64,000 bases of DNA from Chondrus crispus (taxonomy: Eukaryota > Rhodophyta > Florideophyceae > Gigartinales > Gigartinaceae): NCBI RefSeq assembly GCF_000350225.1, contig NW_005179018.1:124001-188000 (forward strand). The letters run 5' to 3'. Each line of letters starts with the position of its first letter. Position 1 is the stretch's first letter. The notes under the pieces are model-generated. The model had not been told where the DNA came from, made no database searches, and was given only the letters and a program-made list of their open reading frames with translations. A program made the translations under genes and the position numbers. Positions 11,532-22,439 of this stretch are shown in pieces.

Positions 11532-13385
11532 CACGTATATTTTAGTTTATTATCTCTGCTTGCAAGAGGATATGGCCCAGGTACACCATTCCCAAACAAG
11601 CATGATGAGAGTCTTGCAATCACTGTACTTGTTGAGCAGCGGCTACCGAAATTTGTAAATTCGAGCTCCCTTCTTTTCTCCCCGATCAGTGTAACCTAAT
11701 GCAGCCACTGTGCAAGGACGATAAGTTATGTACAGTACGAATTGCTTGTGCTCAGGTACCTGTACAGATGGCAGATTATGTGCAAGATTCAGAAGACGTA
11801 TTTTGGCTTCTTCTGTTGACCAATGTCACAACAGTGTCCAGTTTTGCATGAAATGCGAAAATACGTTGAGGACGACCTGTAGCCTTCTGCGAGAAACAAA
11901 TTGCCCTTCCTGAGCGGGGCACTTTTCTAGAAAATGTCCTCCTCGCCATACGGTACGTGGGGAGAAGGCCTAGTCATAAACAAAAGGTAGAGGAAGACTT
12001 TTACTCGTTGTGCTTTGGAGTGTTTTGTTTCCGCGAACCTAGGGGCCTTTCAGAAGAGGGATGAAAGCTGTTCCATTATGGGTCTTAAACGCCTTCGGAC
12101 CCTCACCACACTATTAGTGCCCAAAGCTTCGGGGTTCATCTCATGACTCCCCTTTACTGCAGTGCATTAACTCTATTCAAGAATTGGGATTCAGGTACAC
12201 CTCTTGCAACGAAGGCCATTGGGCCATGGTGGCTATCGGGGGGCGCGTCGGTACGATCAATGCTATAGTTTTTACTTTTCTCCTTGACCGGTCTGAGAAA
12301 TTGTTGTGAAATCTAGGGGGGGGGGGAAGACAAAGGGTAGTCTTCCAGTACTCTGGGGAGATGTACAATATATGTAGTAGCGATATGCAAGAATCTGCTT
12401 CGACACCTGGCCCAAAACCAACGGCCTGTCCGGCCACAAGAAGCCTTGAGGGAATACATTTCGTCTGTCATCTTTCAAAAAAGCATGTCCTGTGTCCTCC
12501 TGAGACGGGTGTCTGCCCCGAGGTCCACTGTCATGGTGCACATTTTCTGTGTGTCCCTGGCGTACAATCGCAGGGAGATACCCCACCCTCAGCGTAGCCT
12601 GGTGCGGGAGGCTCGAAAGTCGGGATTAGTTTTGTGGCCGTGAGATACATCGTGAAAGGTTTTTCTGTCAGGAGGTTTTGTGAGGAGGCAAATTAAGGGG
12701 ATGTCCATATTTCGCAGCAAGTAAGCTGCGGTTGATTACTGAGTTCGTACCTACTGTACATGGTGCTGCTTAGTTTTGTAGTGATGTTGTGTGCAACATA
12801 TGGCCAAAGAGTAAGTGACACAAAATGGAACTCTTCGGGACGCCAGCACCTACAGTAGGATCGCACGCATCTGGCTAGCAGTGCAGCGACATACTTGAGG
12901 TGGTACGAGAAGGCTATAAATACGCTGACGACCGAAACATTAAAGAGGCATCAGTGCCCACACAATTGTTTGTTATCTTTGGTATTGGTCCCTTTTCAAC
13001 TTGTTGGGGTGTGCCAGTGGTCACAGTTTGTAGACAGCAGCGGCATTTGTACCCTTGAAGGGTAGTGCGAAATTTCTACTCGCACTGGGAACTCCCCAGT
13101 CCATGAGCGTTGGCGTCTCAGCACCATCCTTACCTCCCTCATACTCCAATATACGGCTTTATCCGTAAACCGACGTAGGTTACGGCTTCCCCCGGTTGCT
13201 CTACAGACCCTCGGTAGACCCTGATGCTCTAGTGTCGGGCCGCCCCGATACTCTCTCAATAAAGTCGACCATTCAAGGGTAGGGTATTTCAGAAAGCAAA
13301 AAGCGGACCCCTCCTAATGTGACGGTAATTATTTCGTGTAGCGAGTGTCTGGATTTTTTAAATTAAATTAAACACCCTTATTACA
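11532..13385. other. About 1.85 kb without a recognisable gene
   Basis: Short frames exist on both strands (for example 12272-12586 minus and 12446-12643 plus), but none has recognisable motifs or clear coding character. A poly-G run lies at 12316-12325. Confidence 0.5.
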
Positions 13386-13436
13386 TTCCAGCGCAATCCT
13401 CCAGTCTGATCATCAGACTGGAGGATTGCGCTGGAA
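13386..13436. repeat. Perfect 51-bp palindrome, 25-bp arms
   Basis: Arms 13386-13410 and 13412-13436 are exact reverse complements around a single C. The centre reads CTGATCATCAG. It is followed after only nine bases by a second, unrelated perfect palindrome. Confidence 0.9.
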
Positions 13437-13445
13437 CGTGTACAG

Positions 13446-13498
13446 TACCGTCATCTTGCCAACGGATCAGAGTCTGATCCGTTGGCAAGATGACGGTA
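13446..13498. repeat. Perfect 53-bp palindrome, 26-bp arms
   Basis: Arms 13446-13471 and 13473-13498 are exact reverse complements around a single G. The flanks also show partial symmetry (CGTGTACAG on the left, CACGTGTA on the right). Confidence 0.9.
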
Positions 13499-14428
13499 CA
13501 CGTGTATTGTACTGTATGAGTTCGTTCGTAAAGGTAACCTTATGGAGAGTAACCCCCTCAATGGTGCAGTTGTGTAGTGCAAAACGTCATACAGATCAAA
13601 ACGCTTGTCGTGACGTGTATTCATATCAGAAAAGCAAGGCGTGCATTGCTGCAAGCGTACAGTATGACACTGAAAAGAGAACAAAAGTTAAATCAATCAA
13701 TTGTAACGCGTTTCTTCAAATAAAACCTTATGAAATCGTACCCCTCGAGGGGTAAACGACACCGGCGGATTCATCGTACACGACACCGGCGGATTCAAGG
13801 ACCTGATTGTCGATTTGATCCCGGGACAAGCAAAAGAGAGTTAGACCATGGGGTACAGTACTTGGTTGGGGAAGGAGAGCCCGAATTAAAAGGGTTCTTC
13901 GGGAGGAACTAACCTTGACCACTCAAAAAAATAAGAAGAAGAGTTAGACCATCTCCACCACAGGTCTATTGCAGAGAAAGGTGAAGTTTACTCGGGCTAC
14001 AGTACTACACCGCGCTCACCCTTGTAGATCCCGGCTAGCCCCGAGACCACGTAGTGGTCATTCGTTTCGTCTGACACCGCCCCTCCATCGTCACACCCAT
14101 TAGCGGCAGGGCCCGCCAGCGCCGGAGCTTCGGCCCACCGCCGAGGGTCGAGCATAGTAGAGAACGACTCTTGACGATGCTATATTCCGACAACCCAGGA
14201 GGTCGCGACGTCACAGAGCGCCCGTCGTCGCCGACCTAAACAATGCACCGGAGTGCCAATTGTAGTTCAGTATCCTTAGTATCCTTCCCTTCTCATGCCT
14301 CAACCATCGCCACATCGACACTGATGTCAGGTGTATGTCAATATACAGTGCATAGGTTCTCTATCTCTACCCCAGAAGCGGGGTCAATGTCCTTTTCTAA
14401 AGAGAGCGTACAGCACTGTCATTGTACT
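13499..14428. other. Intergenic, no clear gene
   Basis: Contains a short direct repeat CGACACCGGCGGATTCA (about 13757 and 13781) and the palindrome ACCCCTCGAGGGGT (13740-13753). Frames here are short and unrecognised. Confidence 0.45.
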
Positions 14429-14820
14429 GACAGCGCGGTGCTAATAAGTTTTTCATGCAGTAAGCACTGTACAAATACCAAAGCATAAAAGCAGCTCCAG
14501 TTTCATCATCTACTTTCTCTTCCCCTCCGTTTGAGCTGCTTTTCGCTACTCTGCCTTTGTCTTCATGTGAAAACTGCAAGTTTTGACGAGTGTCCTTAAT
14601 CTTTCCATGCGCTACTGTGTCCATTTTCATGTACTGTCATTGCAATGACAGCGCGGTGCTCATAAATTTTTCATGCAGTAAGCACTGTACAAATACCAAA
14701 GCATAAATGCAGCTGCAGTTTCATCATCTACTTTCTCTTCCCCTCCGTTTGAGCTGGTTTTCGCTACTCTACCTTTGTCTTCGTGTAAAAACTGCAAGTT
14801 ATGACGGATTTCCTTAAACT
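14429..14820. repeat. 218-bp tandem duplication upstream of the glycosyltransferase
   Basis: Unit 1 begins GACAGCGCGGTGCT at 14429 and unit 2 begins with the same word at 14647. Both carry GCAGTAAGCACTGTACAAATA and TTTCTCTTCCCCTCCGTTTG. Unit 2 stops about 145 bases before the gene's ATG, so the duplicated DNA may include promoter or 5' UTR sequence (inference). Confidence 0.8.
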
Positions 14821-14963
14821 TTCAGTCACTTGAGTATGTAAGCTAGAAGCGAGACAAGGAAATCATCGTTCTTCCCCACAGTTTCCGGCGAACAAGACAT
14901 ATCACAGCATATCGCGTCCATTCACACTCTGCATTGAGGAAAATCATTACTACTAACCTCGTG

Positions 14964-16154
14964 ATGTCGTTGAATTTCTTTTCGAAGCAACTTGGAGCAG
15001 ACCACAAATCCTCTGCTGATTCCCTCATAGAGGTCAAAGAGACGCAAGGAGAATTTGTTGAAAGCCTCGGGAGCGCCAAGACTACCCGAATTCCACAACC
15101 ACTCCTGTATCGTATTGCAAAATTACTCATCCTCACGAGCGCAGTGCTCTTTCTTTTATCCTATCCATTTCAGCTGTCGACTTTCAAAGATTCCATTCAG
15201 CACGCGTCCCGCAGGTTCACGGCTTTGAAAATTCCAGGTCAAGAACAGAAAGAATGGTGTACTTTTGCAATCATGTGCGGGACCGGCGACACCGACACCG
15301 TATCCGAAATGCGTCCATTACTAGTGAGTGCCATTCTGCTGTCCACATGCCGCCTACACTTCATTTTCTTGACCGACGAAGACGGCGCAGGACGCGTCCA
15401 CGAAATGTTTGCAAAGAATCTCACCACCGCTGACAAGCCGATTAGGGTTGATATCATGGTTATCTCAACAGAATGGATTGACGAGAAGGCTTTGAAAATC
15501 AAACTCGATCCCCATGGTCACCACAGTGGTTCATGGGGTACGGGGAAGCTTTTGATGCCATGGATTCTCCAGGATCTCGATCGTGTTATCGTTATAGACA
15601 GTGACATGATTTTTTTGGATGATCCTGCTTCCCTATGGGCTCAATTCGATGATAATAGGACTTGGGCATACAAGATGCCGCTTTTTGATCGCTCGAGTTC
15701 GACGAAAATATGCTCTTGCGTTGTCCTCATGGACATCCAGAAAATTCGCCAGGTTCGTGCTTATCCGGATCTGTTCTCAAGTGTATTGCAAAGTCACCCT
15801 GCATGGCGCAATGAACGGTCTTTGCTATATGTTCCTCCTCAAGGCGACCAGGGTGTCTACTTTGGGCTTATGAAAAGCCATCCTGAACTTGTGATTTCAC
15901 TAGATGATCGCTTTAATGTGGATCATTGCCATGGATATTACGGTGCGTTAACAAATTCCTCTTCAAAGATGGTGTCGATTTTGCACAAGAACTGCGACAA
16001 TGTGCCTAGTGAACTAGATGCGGCGGGTAATGTATTTTTTGACTTCTATTGGGCGTACAAATGGCAGTGGCTCAAAGGCCTGGAAGATATTGGGTACCCG
16101 GTTGCCGTTAACATGATAACACATGAGGCTTCCCGAAATTCGTCGACCGTTTGA
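14964..16154 (+). CDS. GT8-like glycosyltransferase, type II membrane protein
   Basis: A single uninterrupted frame of 396 residues from the ATG at 14964. An upstream TTG at 14934 is in frame, but ATG is preferred. A hydrophobic segment (LLILTSAVLFLLSYPF, about residues 52-67) is a signal anchor, putting the catalytic part in the Golgi or ER lumen. The catalytic domain starts near EWCTFAIMCGTGD, with LHFIFLTDE, then WGTGKLLMPWILQDLDRVIVIDSDM. The DSD is the DxD that binds metal and nucleotide sugar. GDQGVYFGLM and a late His (SILHKNC) match the acceptor-side and third metal-ligand positions of GT8 enzymes, with the best resemblance to LARGE and xylosyltransferase-like members. Donor and acceptor cannot be told from sequence. 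All motifs are intact, so it is probably a working host gene. Confidence 0.85.
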   Translation: MSLNFFSKQLGADHKSSADSLIEVKETQGEFVESLGSAKTTRIPQPLLYRIAKLLILTSAVLFLLSYPFQLSTFKDSIQHASRRFTALKIPGQEQKEWCTFAIMCGTGDTDTVSEMRPLLVSAILLSTCRLHFIFLTDEDGAGRVHEMFAKNLTTADKPIRVDIMVISTEWIDEKALKIKLDPHGHHSGSWGTGKLLMPWILQDLDRVIVIDSDMIFLDDPASLWAQFDDNRTWAYKMPLFDRSSSTKICSCVVLMDIQKIRQVRAYPDLFSSVLQSHPAWRNERSLLYVPPQGDQGVYFGLMKSHPELVISLDDRFNVDHCHGYYGALTNSSSKMVSILHKNCDNVPSELDAAGNVFFDFYWAYKWQWLKGLEDIGYPVAVNMITHEASRNSSTV

Positions 16155-16781
16155 TTGAATGTGAGTGCCAAGATGATCACAGGTCATTTGAGTGTGGCTG
16201 TTGAAACTACGAGCACCCATTCTTTCAATAGCTACCGCCCTGTTTGGTGGATCAAGCAGGATTAGCGGTTATATGACTGCAGCATAGCATTCGAGCCGAA
16301 GTGACTTGCACAAGTCGCCGCGAAAATGCAGATATTGCTCGCATTTAGTTATATAGTTCGTCATCTGACAAATTGTAAGAAAATTTGCAAGATGCGTTCG
16401 TTGGTGGGGTTGGAGAAAGAGACTAAGCAGGCGACCGGCATTCTAATGAACAGTTTCTCATTAGTGGCAGAGACAACATTGCTATGCTTTTACCGGTAAG
16501 CTAGGCTGACAAAGGCTTGAAAGTCTTCATATGGCATTTGAGTCTTCAGCATGAGAGCGTTTAGAAGAGAAACTGGCTGAAAGCCGCCTGCGAAGCCTTA
16601 TGTTCCCAATGCCGACATGGGACTACTGTACAACCGACTATGTGCGTCTAACACATGTGTGAAACTGTTCGTTAAGCCACCAACAGTGGCCTATGGCAAT
16701 GCATTTCTCCAAAGTGGGCAACCAGAGCGTGTCTATACGCAAGTTGAAAAACTCCGCAGTCCGCAAAATTTAACAGGATTG
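16155..16781. other. Downstream flank of the glycosyltransferase, no gene seen
   Basis: Only short frames; no repeat family member recognised. Confidence 0.5.
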
Positions 16782-16785
16782 CTAG

Positions 16786-17264
16786 TGTCTAGACGACCGG
16801 CAATTTGCCTCATATGAGGTCAGGCTTGGCCTCATATGAGGCCGGGTTTTTTTTGCAAAAATGTATACATTAAATCGAAATTTTATAAAATCAGTTTAGA
16901 CACCATTTCTTTAACCAATATTCCCTCGGTAATAGCTTCCTGCAAAACATCGGGATAGCAGTTATGAATACACAGAAATACTAAGAATCTAATATAGTTT
17001 CAACAATCGGATGATATTTTAAACAGGTTTTGGTTTCGAAGATATCAACAAAAAACGTTTTGATGTTCTTTAAAAAAGCTTCTTCTTTAGGTATTCTCAA
17101 AAAGCCTGGAAAGGACGTGCTGATCTCACCAAGCTCCACCCTTCCAAAGCGCAGAAGTCAACTGCGGTGGCGAGAGTATCTTTTTCCATTTTGTTCAGCT
17201 CGCACAAGTCGAGAAAAATTAAGTTGAAAAGTGACCTCATATGAGGCCATTTGTCACCTAGACA
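16786..17264 (-). mobile_element. 479-bp MITE related to the piggyBac-like transposon
   Basis: Bounded by CTAG on both sides (16782-16785, 17265-17268). Terminal inverted repeats begin TGTCTAG and continue like those of the 26245-29078 element: one end reads ACGACCGGCAATTTGCCTC, the other GTGACAAATGGCCTC. The left end holds two CCTCATATGAGG palindromes and the right end one, the reverse of the autonomous element, so this copy is in the opposite orientation. The interior is AT-rich and non-coding. It was probably moved in trans by the transposase at 26448-28544 or a relative. Confidence 0.85.
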
Positions 17265-17289
17265 CTAGCCTCGATTAAATCATCGAGAA

Positions 17290-17432
17290 TGTAATGATAA
17301 CCATACATGCACACACGTGCACACGTAATACACGGCTCACAACGCCGCACAGACGACGGCGCTAGGCCGCTCGTCTTAAGAGAATAACTGAGAGTGAGAG
17401 AAGTAAATGAGAGTCATCGTCTCGTCACCACA
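17290..17432 (+). repeat. 5' LTR of the 17.3-22.0 kb copia element
   Basis: Starts TGTAATGATAACCATACATG and ends GTCACCACA. It contains an ATG (17407) from which the gag frame is open without interruption into the internal region. Confidence 0.9.
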
Positions 17433-17444
17433 GGTTATGGACCC
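17433..17444 (+). promoter_or_regulatory. Primer binding site matching initiator tRNA-Met anticodon arm
   Basis: GGTTATGGACCC directly after the LTR. It differs at one base from GGTTATGGGCCC, the complement of the conserved anticodon stem-loop of eukaryotic initiator tRNA-Met. This is the half-tRNA primer arrangement known from Drosophila copia. The site overlaps the gag reading frame. Confidence 0.7.
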
Positions 17445-20400
17445 TACGCAAAAACCACTGCAGATCGATCAACAAAAAAAGGTGCAACAACCCCGACGAT
17501 CAACCAGGCAGCGACACAAGCCACCAACACAAGCCACCCACCCTGGCGACCTGGAATATCGCCCTGCAAACCCCACAACACCCACATCACCACTCAAGAG
17601 CCGCCCTCCTCCGCCCCCCCCCGCAGATAATAGCAACAACCCCACAACCATGGCAGATGAAGACCACAACGACACCCGGTTCCATGGACGACTGCCGACC
17701 CCCGAGTCCAATGGGGACAACTTCCCCATATGGAAGCAAGCGCTAACGGACATGGCACTGATCAATGACATGGAAAACCTTCTGAACCATGCCTACCCTA
17801 CACCCGATCAGGACAGCCCCACGTACGCCAAGTACAGGAGACAGAGTGCAATACTCCGCATGGCCATCAACAACTCACTGCCTGCAGACTTCGCAGCAAC
17901 AGCGGACATGGAACTGGGCGCTTCCCCGCTTGAAATCACACAAGTCATCACCGAACACTTCACTGACAGGACGACTACAGCTCACCTACTGTTAAAACAA
18001 GAAGCGACTAACACAAAGCTTACACCCGGCACCACACTTGATGAATACATGACCAAGCACAGGGCGATAAGCACAAGAATGAAGCTAGCCCAATACCCCA
18101 ACATCACAACTGGAGAAAAAGTAACAGTACACTTCATCATCCAAGGCCTAGCATCACATCCCACATACAAACACTTGCAAGATATGTGGATCGAAACGGA
18201 CACTGTGCCCAGCACAATTCACAACATCGGGCAACGCCTCAAAGCGGTGCACGCAAGGAGCTTGGAAAAAGTCAGCCAAAAACCTGAACAGCCACACGGC
18301 ACCCAACCCCAAGCATCGAGACGCCCCCGCGGACGAACAACTAGATGGAGAGGGGCCACACGACCCAAATGGCAACGACCATACTGGAACCCATTACCGC
18401 CCGCACCGTATATGCTACCATACCCCCAGTTCATGACACAGCAGCCACCAAACCAAAAATGGACCAAAGAGAGAGGCATGAAAAAGAAGCAAACACACGG
18501 TTACACAGAAAACCTCCACGAGGAGACAACAGAGGCAGAACACATGTATGACGAGCAGGGAGACACGAACTGCCACGACATGGACGGTAGGAAATTTGCA
18601 CTCGATTCGGGAGCCCACCCCTCCCACATCCGCAAACCAACAAAAGGCATGAAACCCCTGACCAGAAAAATCCGCACTAACACGGCAACATCAACCACAC
18701 CCCCCGCGACGCACCACGGTACTCTTCAGATCCAGACGACGAGCAACAAATGGCTTAAGCTACCCACCATTGCCAACCCACATATCAAGACCAACCTATT
18801 GTCAGTCCATGACATAGCCAAGCAATGGGGAGCTGTGATATTCTACCCCCACACAGCCCGTGTACTCGACACGAGCCACAGCCCACCAAAAGTAGTAGCT
18901 ACAGCAGCATTTCGCAAAGGCTTATACACGCTCAACGTGGCCAATCCTCAACCACAAGCAACCACAGTTCGAGCAATACCGCAGCCACGCAAAGCAGCTC
19001 GCAAGACACCGCAAACACGCGTAACCACCACAAGACGGCGATCTCCTGCCCACAAATCAAAATCTCAGCCAAGATCACAAACCCCGAACGCGCATAAAAA
19101 ATTTGCCCCCATGCACAAGCAGCACAACCCTGCCCCCTCACCCCCTGACACTTTCAACGCGCGCACGCAGCACGAACACCACCATTGGCACATGGTATTC
19201 AATCATGTGCGACCATCCACTACACAACAAATGGCTAGGAGGAAACTAATACCGAACCTCCCAGCCTCACTGGCCAACACCCCCCTAGAATCACGTGCAC
19301 AAGCTGTGCAGCAGCTAATCTCCAACCAGCACAACACAAACGGAAAGATCATAACTATGGCACCGGTGAAGCACTCAGTAGTGATATCTGCGGCCCTTTC
19401 CCCACCCCATCACGGCAAGGAAACAAATATTTCATGCCAATAATTGACACAAACTCACGGTATCTCATACTCACCTTCCTCAAAACAAGGGATGAAACCG
19501 CAAACCAAATGGACAACGTCCTAAAGCACATGCAACAGCAAAAACCCCACACATCAAGGAGAGTACACACAGATAACGCGAAAGAGTATCTATCGGCAAT
19601 GACAAAAACAGTATACAGCACAAATGGTGTACAACACACGACCACTGTACCGTATTCACCACAGGAAAATGGCATAGCCGAACGCATCAATAGAACTATA
19701 CTCAACGCAGCACGCGCTGCATTACACCACAGTGGACTCCCCACCGATCACTGGGAAAATGCAATCAAGGATGCAGCATTCAAGTACAATAACACGCTCC
19801 ACCTCGGCATGGGAAAAATCCCATCCACAGTCTGGCTCGGGTACAAGCCGAAAGTACCACAATACCTCATCTTTGGGCAGTTAGGCCATATCCGCAATAT
19901 CATGGGCAAAACAAAAATGCACAAGCTGCAGAAAAGAGCCCTCACGGTAAGATACCTGTATGCAACTGACCAGAAACACATCATGGTCATGAGCACAGAG
20001 GACAACACAACCAGACGTGTCAGAACAGTGGATTTCAACATCTACCACAGAGACCGCGACCCCAACAACCAAAGTTACGCGGCATTCAAGGCGTTCACAC
20101 CCAAGCCAACACCTTCCAAAATAACCAACACCACCCCTGCCCCCATGCATCACGAGCATGCCAAAAATTACCCGGATGCAAAAAAGTGGGCGCAAGCTCA
20201 CAACACAGAGCTCAGAAACCTCGACCAAAACAAGGTCATCACGTGGCTCCCCCACCACAAAATTCCCACAGCGGCCAAACCCATCCCGCTAACGATGGGG
20301 TACCGCTATAAGAGAAATGGGAAAGGGGAGATCACAGAACGGAAAGCAAGGTGCTCAGCAAAAGGAGACAAAATGCTCCCCAATGTCCACTTCGACCCCG

Positions 20401-21838
20401 AAAAAACCACGACGTACATGACTGACAAAACCACGGTACGACTCCTATTCGCCATAGCAGCAGCCTTTAACATGCACATAGCCCACATAGACATAAAAGC
20501 CGCATACCTGCACGAAAAGTTTGAACACTCAGGCAGCGAGCAAGTGTATGTCCGCCAACACCCAAGGTTCGACGGCACGTACACTCATGAACACAAGGTG
20601 GGCAAGCTCAACAAGAACATATACGTCACACCGGGAGCGGGACACACCAACCTCAACGCAGTATTCAAACTACTCAAAAAGAACAAGTTCATCCAATCTG
20701 AAGCTGACATGTGCCTCTTCCACAACAAAGACAAAAACCACACAATAATAATCTCCATCAGCATGGATGATTTTACAATCATAAGCACATCACAAAAACT
20801 ACAGAAAGAGTTTGCCGCGATCCTGGCCACGGCCTATAACATCAAACAGCTAGGCGAACCAAGCCAGCTCCTAGGCTGGACCGTCAAGCGCATGAAAGAC
20901 GGCTCCATACATGCATCACAGCCAACTGCGATACAGTACGTTGCCAACAAAGCAGAAATGAGCAAGTGCAACAGCAAACCAACGCTATACAATGACAAAA
21001 CAAAGCTGAATGGCCCGGTTCCCGAAGACGAACCCATGCCCCATGTCACCAAAATATACCAACAGCTGCTTGGTGACATACGATACATTGCCGACTCAAC
21101 GCGACCAGACATATACTTTGTCGCAAACCGATTATCTGTGGCGGCAAAAAACCCAACGACACGGCACTGGAATGCACTCAAGCGCCTCATCAGATATCTT
21201 AAACACACCCAAACGCATGGAATCAGATTTGCAGCAGGAAAACATAGCATGCAACCGCACTGTATCCCCAACCTCCTCGAAACATACAGTGATGCGGACT
21301 TTGCCGCAGACGTCACAGACCTTAAATCCATGTCGGGCATGATCCACACATACAACGGCTCCCCTGTCTGCTGGGGCTCAATCAAGCAATCCATCACGGC
21401 ACTGTCGACATGCGAAGCAGAATATATTGCCGCAACATCGGCAGCACAACAAACAACGTGGATAAGAAGATTGCTCAAAGACATCGGAATGTTATCACAG
21501 AAAGCCACACCCTTTCATATAGACAACCAATCCGCAATACGCGTGGCCAAGAACAGCGGACCCACGAAACGAAGAAAATTCATTGACCTCCGGCATCACT
21601 ACCTCACTCACCAGACCAGAGCAAAAACGATCAGTATAAGACACATACAGTCACAAGATATGCTCGCTGATATACTCACAAAGCCGCTAACACCGAAACC
21701 ATTCACACACTTAAAAACCAAACTGCAAGTGTGTGACCCCCCGACCCCGCACCAAACAAAGGATCGTGCCACAGCGACGGGGGGAGTGTAATGATAACCA
21801 TAACAACGAAGTCGCTATGGCACTCACAAGGTAACAAT

Positions 21839-21981
21839 TGTAATGATAACCATACATGCACACACGTGCACACGTAATACACGGCTCACAACGCCGCACA
21901 GACGACGGCGCTAGGCCGCTCGTCTTAAGAGAATGAGTGAGAGTGAGAGAAGTAAATGAGAGTCATCGTCTCGTCACCACA
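21839..21981 (+). repeat. 3' LTR of the 17.3-22.0 kb copia element, with upstream partial repeat
   Basis: Same ends as the 5' LTR. A polypurine tract (GGGGGGAG, 21779-21786 region) does not touch it directly: an extra copy of the LTR's first 16 bases (TGTAATGATAACCATA, 21787-21802) and 36 more bases lie between. Confidence 0.85.
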
Positions 21982-21986
21982 GAGAA

Positions 21987-22439
21987 CAACCTAGAAGACA
22001 GATAGTCTTTGGCAGATGGGAATTGTTTGAGGCAACTGTCGATAACGAAGGGCGTGGTGCCCACTAGGTGCTAAGGGTTTCTTCGCGAGTTGTGAAATGA
22101 CAAAAGATGTAAAAGACTTCTCCTCTTTGCGGCGATACGTCCTTCTTAACAGCTTGCGCTTTCCATTGGCACCTAAGTCTTCGCCATCCCAAGTTCTGTC
22201 AGCGTGGAACGGGAAGCGCCTTCTTCTGGGTGGCATACAACTGTTCGTACGTGGTGATCTGTTCATGGGGGAAAGACAATTAGTGAGATTGGGAGGCCTG
22301 CGCAGCGATTGGCATTGAAGAGAGGAAGACATAGAGATGCGGGTTTCCGTGTCACCGCGTCATGGAGCAAGGGCGCTCCAGGTGACAGCGGTGGCTTAGA
22401 CTCTGAAGTGAATTTGGCAAATGGGGATTTAGATGTAAC
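21987..22439. other. Flank between the copia element and the DP-like gene
   Basis: Minus-strand frames (21991-22332) may be the decayed C-terminus of the DP-like gene or unrelated; no motif was recognised. Confidence 0.35.

Larger units (their letters stand above)
17290..21981 (+). mobile_element. Ty1/copia element, nearly whole, young
   Basis: LTRs of 143 bp (17290-17432 and 21839-21981) differ at only about two positions, and a perfect 5-bp target duplication GAGAA flanks the element (17285-17289, 21982-21986). Parts in order are gag (from about 17437), protease (FALDSGAHPSHIRK, about 18590), integrase HH region (HHHWHMVFNHV, about 19170), integrase core (HTDNAKEYLS, YSPQENGIAERINR, about 19560-19690), RT (DIKAAYLHEKF, SMDDFTIIS, about 20270-20900) and RNase H (YSDADFAAD, STCEAEYIAA, DMLADILTKPL, to 21790). 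No CCHC knuckle is visible in gag. It looks almost whole, with perhaps one break. The sense strand is strikingly A+C rich. Confidence 0.9.

Noticed and set aside
12272-12643. Overlapping frames on both strands as a host gene
   Set aside because: No motif, no consistent coding signal, and the two strands are equally open.
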